From assembly GCA_034620365.1 (NCBI GenBank), contig JAQGEQ010000083.1:124001-188000 (forward strand): 64,000 nt of DNA, written 5' to 3'. Within the stretch, counting starts at the first letter, position 1. Each line of letters starts with the position of its first letter. The position numbers were made by a program, and so were the translations under genes. This stretch comes from Pegea sp. RAD2-039 (taxonomy: Eukaryota > Chordata > Thaliacea > Salpida > Salpidae). Positions 56,881 through 64,000 of the stretch are shown piece by piece. The notes under the pieces were generated by a model. The model was not told where the DNA came from. It worked only from the letters and a program-made list of their open reading frames with translations, and did no database searches.

Positions 56881-59536
56881 AATAAAAATAAACCAAAAAC
56901 TTTATAAGATTTTAAAAAATAAAATCTAAAAACTGATAAAAAAATTCATAGTACAACAATATAAATAAATTATGATTAATATTTCTTTTAATGTTATCTA
57001 TAAAATTATAAAATTAACAACAAAATCAATTACAAAAATCATCATAAGCCATTCTAAGATACTTTGTACAAAAATAATGCTTACAAAGAGCATGTAAAAC
57101 CCAAATTGAACAACGTTGAAACAATGGATTTTATACGGATTCGTACAAACCAAAAACATATTTGGCTTTTTTAATCAGTTATTCCTATAAATTAGCAAAA
57201 AATAAAATAGAAATAATTAAATTATTTTAAATATTTAATAATTTTAGCAAAAATTACAATCATATGTAAAATGAATATTATACAAGATAAGTAAGATTTA
57301 AAGTTTTTCTTCATTTACTTAAATTAGGTTTTACGTTTAATGTTCTACTTTCCTTAAAAAGTTCATGTAATATTTAGTTTTTTTATCAATAGCTCTACTT
57401 TATAATTAAGAGAAAATTGTGGCAAACTTTGATTTCAGGAAAATGAGTGGACAAAAAAACTAGTTTAATCCTAATTCTGCCAAAACGTCCACATACAATT
57501 ACAAAATATAAAGCGTTGACTGAATTTACATTGTTACTCAGCAACCATACCGATAAAAATACTAAATAAAAGTAAAGATTTAGGTTTAAAATTATATTAA
57601 TATTAGAAAACTTTCTGTAGTTTGAGCTTTCTAAATCGAGATAAGATATTGATCACACTTTTCTTTGCCTCCCAGAGTGAATCAGATACTATTACTACAA
57701 GAAATTTTATCAGTACTTAAAGCTGAGAACCAAAATTTGATTTTAATTGTAAGCAGAGAAGTCTAGCTCTTAAAGTATCTCTTTTCGAAGGCATGAGGTC
57801 TAAATAGATTTTAGCATCATATTCAAGATGTTATAACTAAACGCTAAACGTCATACTATATTAATTTGCTATAGCTGTATAAGTTCAAAAAGAATAATCA
57901 AGTATAGATAGAAAGACATGTATTAAAACACATTTTTGATAATCATCTAAAGATTTATTGTGCTCTAGACTCAACATCTCTACATTGACCTCTTAATTCC
58001 ATCAAAAATAAGAAAGTTGTTACACTTTAGAATAGTTTTTAAAAATCAACTCTACTATTTGGTAAAAAAGAATCATCTATTTTTTCAATTTAAAAGATTC
58101 GATATTTTAGCAAAAACTTTTGTTAACCTTTGTAATGCTTAAAAAATTTAAATATTTAAAAAGGACTATTTTTTCATATTGTAACTGTGTTTTTATTTAA
58201 TGGATTTAAATTGCCTGTTTTGTTTCTGCGATCTGAGAATTATTTAAATCGAAATTACTCGAACTATATACTTAAAAAATAGATAATATTTCATATTATA
58301 ATTAATCTATGTATTTTGCCTGAGTATAAAAGTAAACAAAGCTGGTTTTTGAATAAACAAATTACTGCCTTTTGTAAGGTTACATTAATTTTTGCTGAAT
58401 GATTAGATAATGCAGCTGTTTACAATAACTAAATGATACTAATGTTTGATATATAAAAATGTGATCAAAATAATTCAACTAACTGTGATTAGATACCATT
58501 GAAACATTTTTTTAAATACGATAAAATATCATGTAGCAAACTAAACCCTAAAATCTATTTATCAAATGAGCTTGTTTAGATAAAATGTTTAAAAGCTTAT
58601 CTAATTAATGCTTTATTAGTACAAATGGGATTTTTATTTTGATTACCAAACTAAAATCATCATTATATTACATTTATTATTAAAATGCTTCAGAAAAATT
58701 ATTAATTAACAATTTATCTAAACAGTAAAAAGTTATTTTTTAAATTAAGTTAATCGATTACTTTAAAAATGTGTATAGTAGAGCATTTTGGCAATATTTA
58801 ACTGTTCATTAACTAATACTCACAATAATTTACCGCGATAAAAAGATTTCTGTCGAGTTAACACGTTTTTTTCGTAGTATTTGTCAATATAATAATTAAT
58901 GTTAAATTAATTATGAATACATTAGATAAATATCTCATTATTAATCATTAATAATGATTTAAAAACAGTTATTAAAAGCAAAAAAATAAATTGTCTTATA
59001 ATTTAAATAATCTTTTCGAGTAAATTAACAAAATTAAAACGATTTACTTTTATCGACTTATTTTTATATATTTCTATCATTTTTATTTATTCTATAATAA
59101 TCTTTGTAATTGAATACCTTTTAAATTGGTACATAAAATAATTAAAAGTTTTCGTATACCATAATAAAAAACTTTTTCTATCATTTATTGGATAAAATAA
59201 TTTTTTTAGAATGTATAACCCAAGAATATCCAATTTACTGAATAACAAAGCAGCCTTCATTTGTGAAAAACAAAAACTGGTTACTTTAGTCTATAAATGT
59301 AAGGAAAGAAAAGCGGAAAATATTTTGCGAAAAAAGAGAATTAGATTCTCTCGTTTTATTGAGTTCAATTTAAGCTGTTGTTTTAAACCTGTGAATTATC
59401 TTGAAAAGGTGTTTTAAAGCTTTTATTACTTATTTTTAACTCGTATTGAGACTAATTTAGTGCTAAATCGAAAGCTTTTGATTTTTAATAAGTTAATTAA
59501 TATTTTTTTTCAGTTGATTTTTACTCGTTTTTCAAA
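56881..59536. other. Intergenic between divergent XRN2 and SLC49A3-like gene
   Basis: Very AT-rich; probably contains both promoters, though no TATA or initiator can be singled out. A 68-codon frame at 59211-59417 begins with ATG but resembles nothing and is followed by stops. It may be part of a 5' leader, since a TTTTTTTTCAG acceptor ends at 59513, 23 nt before the ATG at 59537. Confidence 0.55.
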
Positions 59537-62500
59537 ATGTCAGAAAAATCTGGTGAAAAAGTCGTTAAAACATCTAATCATGACTGCAAAGAAATTTCAA
59601 ACTGTTCAGAAATTGAACCTGAAGTTAAATTCACACCTGATTCATCCAGATGGTATATATTGCTGGTTCTTTCATTGTTACTTTTCTCCACATCCATGTC
59701 AAGAATGGCTTGTAGTCCAGTTTCATATATCAGCGCAACGTTTTACGAAGTCAAGGTAAGTCAATAGTTAATACAAGAAAAATCTAAATTTTCTTAACTA
59801 TCAAAAACTATAAACAAAAAATCAACTTTGTTTACACAAAATTTTGTATGAGTAATTTGTCAATGCTTTTGTTGCAACTTGCGTAAATATCATTTTATAT
59901 TTCTACTATCAACCAGAAGTGTTTTTAACTTTTGTTTAAGTGAAACTTTAAACAAATCGCTCCACATTAAGATTAGTTTGTAACTTTTTATCTTTAAAAC
60001 CTTTTATAAACAAGTGATACTACTTTTAGTATATGTATACTATTTTCCAAATAATTATTTAGTGAGTAAATATTTGGTTAATAACTTCGTGTTAGTAAAT
60101 GGACGTAAACATTTTCTCAAATGTCTGCTAAATGCATTGAATATTTTTAATAAAGTCTTGTGAAGATATGCTCCAAATGTCTGACTTATTTTGTGGTATA
60201 TTTCAAAGTATGCTTTGGGTTTACAAAATTTACATAATAATAATATACTACAATTAAATAATTATTTCTCTTATTAAGTTAATTATAGTATTAAAAAAAT
60301 ACTTTATCTATTTATTTTATTCAACACATAGCCACAAGTAACAGATTCTACAACTCTTATAGCAAATAAAAACAAAACAATATGACCGGAATGATAATGG
60401 AAAGGTCTTCTTAAGTATCACAACTTAGATAATTTTTATTAAAAAAAGTAGAAACGCTTCATAGAAATAAATAAAATAAAAGTTGTGAATTAAAAAGTTA
60501 TTACGACAAACTGACAGCACTTGTTAGGGAACTTACTTAAATCTTTAATCTTTAATTTAAATAATAAAAAAATTACAAGAAAGTTATTGAAATTGATTGG
60601 GTCGAGAAGAATTTCTCAAACTGTGGTTACCTAATTAATAAGCTGATACCTCACTTGCTTTATTAAAGTTGTTGAGTGGGTCAATTTCGAATGACAACCA
60701 CTGGGGTATACCTTTAGAGAATTTATTGAAGCTAAGACGATACAAACCATCATTGATTTTAGATGGTAAACCGAGATCGGGAAAAGGTGTTGACATTGAA
60801 GAGATGTTATATTAAGCTTATAGAGACGATCTTTGTATGAAAAAAAAAACGTTTCTAGTAAAGGATCTTTGAACGATTCAAGCTTTTTAATTTTTTTCAA
60901 GATGAAGACTACTTACGAAAGAGTTGGGAAGACAATAGACTTTTGAAAGTTTAAGTTGAAAGCCTTATAAAGACCACTGAGATATAAATTTCTATTTTCT
61001 ATTCTTGCATGGATGAGCAGGAATTTAAGTTAAGTTTAATAGATTTATAGAATTTGCGCGATGAACCACTGCTACAAGTTTTTCTTTCCCTCTAATCGGG
61101 CCACTTATAAACTTCGATTTCATTTTGCTAACACTAGCCATTGTAACTTGCTTTATAGAAGTTTTGAACTTTATGTTAGGAGCTGCTTTTATTATATTTA
61201 CTTTAAATGGTTTACAGCAAACCAACCCGAAATAATTCATTTAAAGATTGGATTTATTTTTAAATGACTGCGCACTTATGCAGCATAAAAACTGTCTTTT
61301 GAATTATCTAATAAATACTATAGCCACAAAAATACTTGTGGTTGTTATTTAAGTAGCTTACAGTTTTGTAATATTTATTTTAGGTTCAACAAAGTTTACT
61401 TTCAAGTTTTAAAATTTCACCAAATCTTCTGTGTAAACAGGCAAAACGTTATTTACAAATTATATTGATTTGTAAGCGACTATAAAAACAAAAGATTATG
61501 TATGAGGTTTTATGATATAAATGTCTTGACTTGTTTCGTGAATCCGTTAGCGAGAAGTCTTCGAGTATAGAACGTAATCGTGTTGAAGAAAATTGTGAAG
61601 AAAAGCGTAAGCATAGTTGTTAAAAATCAAAAATTTAAGCACAGCTATAGTTCCAAAAATAATTTTTTTTGTCGTACAACACCACTCTCAATGAATAAGA
61701 AGAAGAATACCAAAATATTTATTGTATTCAAAAACTTTATTTGAAAAAGGCTTAAACAAAATCTTTATTTAGGCTACAGCTGGATTTATATAAATATTTG
61801 GATTGAATTGTAATTTAATTGATGTTTATTTAAAACTTTCTGGTTTAAATACAATAAAAGTCATTTTTACGACAAATTGATTATCTTGTTCTCCTAGTGG
61901 GTCTCAATATTTTTATTGTATCTGATTTTACCTTTCGGCTACAAATGTTACAAACTTCTTTATAAAATTTTTGTTTACTGGACAAAATAAGGAATTATAA
62001 CTATGTAAAAAAATTATTCATTCTTCAAAACTTCGATTTTTTATCGGCTAAAAAATGTTGATCTGTAAGCTTCTTATCTCAACATCTATCGCCTTGTGAT
62101 ATCATATTGACAAAATGTATTCTAAATTTGTTTTAGGTCCAGACTGTCAACTGGTTTGCAATTACATATATGATTGTTGGGTTTCCTTGTGGTATACTTA
62201 CACCATGGGTTATATTAAACAGAGGTCTTCGATTTACAATAATTTCTTCATCTTGGCTTGGTCTGATTGGAGGTGTATTACGAGTTTTAAGTGCTATTGA
62301 TGGAATTGATCAAGCTTTTAGGCTGATTTTAATATTTACAGGTTGATATTCGTTTGAAAATATTTAATGGTGGTTTTAGTAAAAATAAAAGTTGGTAAAA
62401 CGATAATTAAAAACTTTTATATATAATAGGTCATATTTTTTCTGGAGTGGCTCAATCTTTCCTGTTGTTTACTCCAAGTGTGTTAGCTGCTTCTTGGTTT

Positions 62501-63936
62501 AATGAAAAACAAAGAACTTTGGCAAATTCTATTGCTTCTATTTCTAATCCACTCGGAGTTTTGGTTGCATTTAATTCTTCTCCATTTTTATTAAAAACTC
62601 CTGATGACATGATGCTCTTACACATAGTCAACTTATGTCCTATAGGTATGATAAACAATTTAGATATGATAATTTATAGCACGTAAAAAGTGTATTCAAC
62701 ATCACAATATAACAATTAGCTACGATGAAAATAAATATTGATGCTTATAGTAACAAGAGTGTTTCTCTATAAAGTAGCAACAAATTAGCTAATCCATAAC
62801 GAGATTTTATCCACAAAAGTTAAATTTCAGTATCAAAAATTTTATGATTTGCAATTAGAGTTTTATAAATATGTTTAATTTTATTTTTTATTATAGTAAA
62901 ACTCTGAAATCATTTATTGTTACTTTTCAATTTCAAAACTTCAAATTTTGTTTAAGAATTGCTCTTAATTACTATAAACAGTTACACATAATGAGAACTA
63001 ATTAACTAACTATCTTTACATCTGTCTTCAATTAACAGTGGTTATCCCCAAGATTTTAGCAACATAAATTTGTCAGGAAAGTTTCTATTGTTGTGATAGA
63101 AATAAAGTTGTAATTATTTGATTTACAAATCTTTTTAAATCATAAAGAAATTTGAAATACAAAATGTAAAAACTATATTTAAGCTTTGGGAACACTCCTT
63201 GCGACTATTGGAATCCGAAGAAGTGAACCTAGAGTAGCTCCATCGGCAAGTGCTGAAAGAGGAAGTTTACCTTTAAAAAAAAGCCTAAAAAAAGTTTTAA
63301 CGAACAAGTCAGTTAACTGGTGACAACCAATAAGTCGTTTGAATTAATCTTTTGTCTTTTTTAAAGAAAATTTTGGCTCCTATCTTTTTGCTTAGGTGGA
63401 TCAATGGGAACTTTTACAATATTAACAGCTTTACTTGAACAAATATTATGTCCTTGGGGCTATTCTAGCTCTTTTGCTGGTTTATGTGGTACATGTCTGA
63501 TTGCTTCTGGGGTGTTAGGGGCTGCAATTATTGGAGCATTAGCTGATCGTATCAAAGTGTTTGCCACTATTTTTAAGATTATATATTTACTTTCACTTGC
63601 TGCATTCGGAGTGCTAGTATTCATTCAGGTATGCTGCTTTTATATTAAAAAAACTTCTTATATATTTCACAAAGAAGAAATTTAAAAAAATAATTAATTT
63701 TAGAATCATGAAAACGCTGAAGCAATCATTATAACTAGCTGCTGTTTGATGGGCTTCTTTGGTATTCCTTTACTTCCACTTGGTAACGAACTAGGTGTTG
63801 AGATCACTTTTCCAGTAAATCCTTCCATCAGCTCGGGAATATTATTTCTTGCTGGACAAATAAAAGGAATGATATTATTTCCAACTCTACGAGAAGCAAG
63901 TGTTCCTTTGACTCAGCAGCAGCTCAATGTTTCAGT
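59537..63936 (+). CDS. MFS transporter, SLC49A3/MFSD7-like (3' end missing)
   Basis: Exons 59537-59755, 62137-62341, 62430-62645, 63184 to about 63319, 63367-63628 and 63704-63936; a GTGAGT donor at 63937 leads out of the window. TM1 follows SRWYILLVLSLLLF. VQTVNWFAITYMIVGFPCG and RLILIFTGHIFSGVAQSF match MFSD7 order. SWFNEKQRTLANSIASISNPLG is the conserved loop/TM5, and LLEQILCPWGYSSSFAGLCG with GALADRIKVF in the second half is a close fit to SLC49A3. Relatives in SLC49 include the FLVCR choline/heme transporters; the substrate of SLC49A3 is not settled. The junction between exons 4 and 5 is a problem: the only GT that keeps frame (63320) would create TGA across the splice. That may reflect a sequence error, a non-canonical intron or a defective allele. 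The large first intron (2.4 kb) contains an antisense coding-like fragment. Confidence 0.85.
60635..60900 (-). pseudogene. Antisense coding-like fragment in intron 1 of the transporter gene
   Basis: On the minus strand, a frame from 60796 to 60635 reads DLGLPSKINDGLYRLSFNKF followed by SKGIPQWLSFEIDP. The G-I/L-P-x-W-L-x-F-D/E pattern recalls cadherin-like (CADG) domains of dystroglycan/sarcoglycan-type proteins. Upstream, another frame (60900 to about 60800) reads FKDPLL...YKDRLYKLNITS and would connect only through a frameshift. A GTAAGT-like donor (GTAAGTAGTC on the minus strand) sits near 60905-60915. It looks like a decayed gene copy or an exon of an undetected gene; the family call is weak. 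Confidence 0.3.
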
Positions 63937-64000
63937 GTGAGTGAAAAACTTAGTTAAAGAAGTTCAAAAGTTTAAAAATCAATTCAAATAATCAATTATG

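Noticed and set aside
59211..59417. Separate small protein gene before the transporter
   Set aside because: The 68 codons show no family resemblance or composition bias; the region more likely belongs to a promoter or 5' leader.
61025..61240. Minus-strand 71-codon frame in the transporter intron
   Set aside because: No recognisable similarity, no splice continuity with the fragment at 60635-60900, low-complexity AT-rich context.

Overview
This is a window from the nuclear genome of an AT-rich animal. The evidence is GT...AG introns in almost every gene, AATAAA-type poly(A) signals, and clear orthologues of metazoan proteins (TRUB2, CHMP2B, SF3A2, XRN2, an SLC49A3/MFSD7-type transporter, a Golgi carbohydrate sulfotransferase, a DH-PH RhoGEF). 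I cannot name the phylum. There is no sign of bacterial or phage genes, operons or CRISPR arrays. All exon models were joined by eye from splice sites, reading-frame continuity and protein similarity; transcripts would settle them.

Layout. (1) 334-20340 (+): about 68 exons of one giant single-pass membrane protein that starts before the window. It has dozens of cysteine-rich GCC2/GCC3 (ephrin-receptor-like) repeats, a cysteine-poor juxtamembrane region with a furin-type site, one transmembrane helix, a cytoplasmic coiled coil of nearly 1,000 residues, and an unassigned C-terminal domain. (2) 21703-24879 (+): a 7-exon gene for a secreted, very acidic 310-residue protein. Its signal peptide, N-terminal disulfide-loop motif, dibasic sites and C-terminal helix look like a chromogranin A/B-type granin. 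This is the most interesting gene here. (3) 26396-28973 (+): a CHST-type carbohydrate sulfotransferase. (4) 30666-32552 (-): TRUB2. (5) 33069-33710 (-): intronless CHMP2B. (6) 33711-39897: a 6-kb gene-poor stretch with a 392-bp (TTAG)n microsatellite. (7) 39898-46302 (+): a compact DH-PH RhoGEF. (8) 46861-49026 (-): SF3A2, convergent with the RhoGEF. (9) 49027-51893: intergenic, with a degenerate tRNA-derived SINE-like element. (10) 51894-56880 (-): XRN2 in 21 exons. (11) 59537-63936 (+, runs off the end): an SLC49A3/MFSD7-like MFS transporter. Its first intron holds an antisense, apparently decayed coding fragment.

The genes do not form a functional cluster; this is ordinary animal gene order mixing housekeeping RNA/membrane genes with lineage-specific secretory and surface genes. 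One window-wide pattern deserves a test: seven of the eight genes whose start codon is visible have a 3'-splice-acceptor-like sequence 14-37 nt before the ATG, as expected from spliced-leader trans-splicing or from short introns in 5' UTRs.
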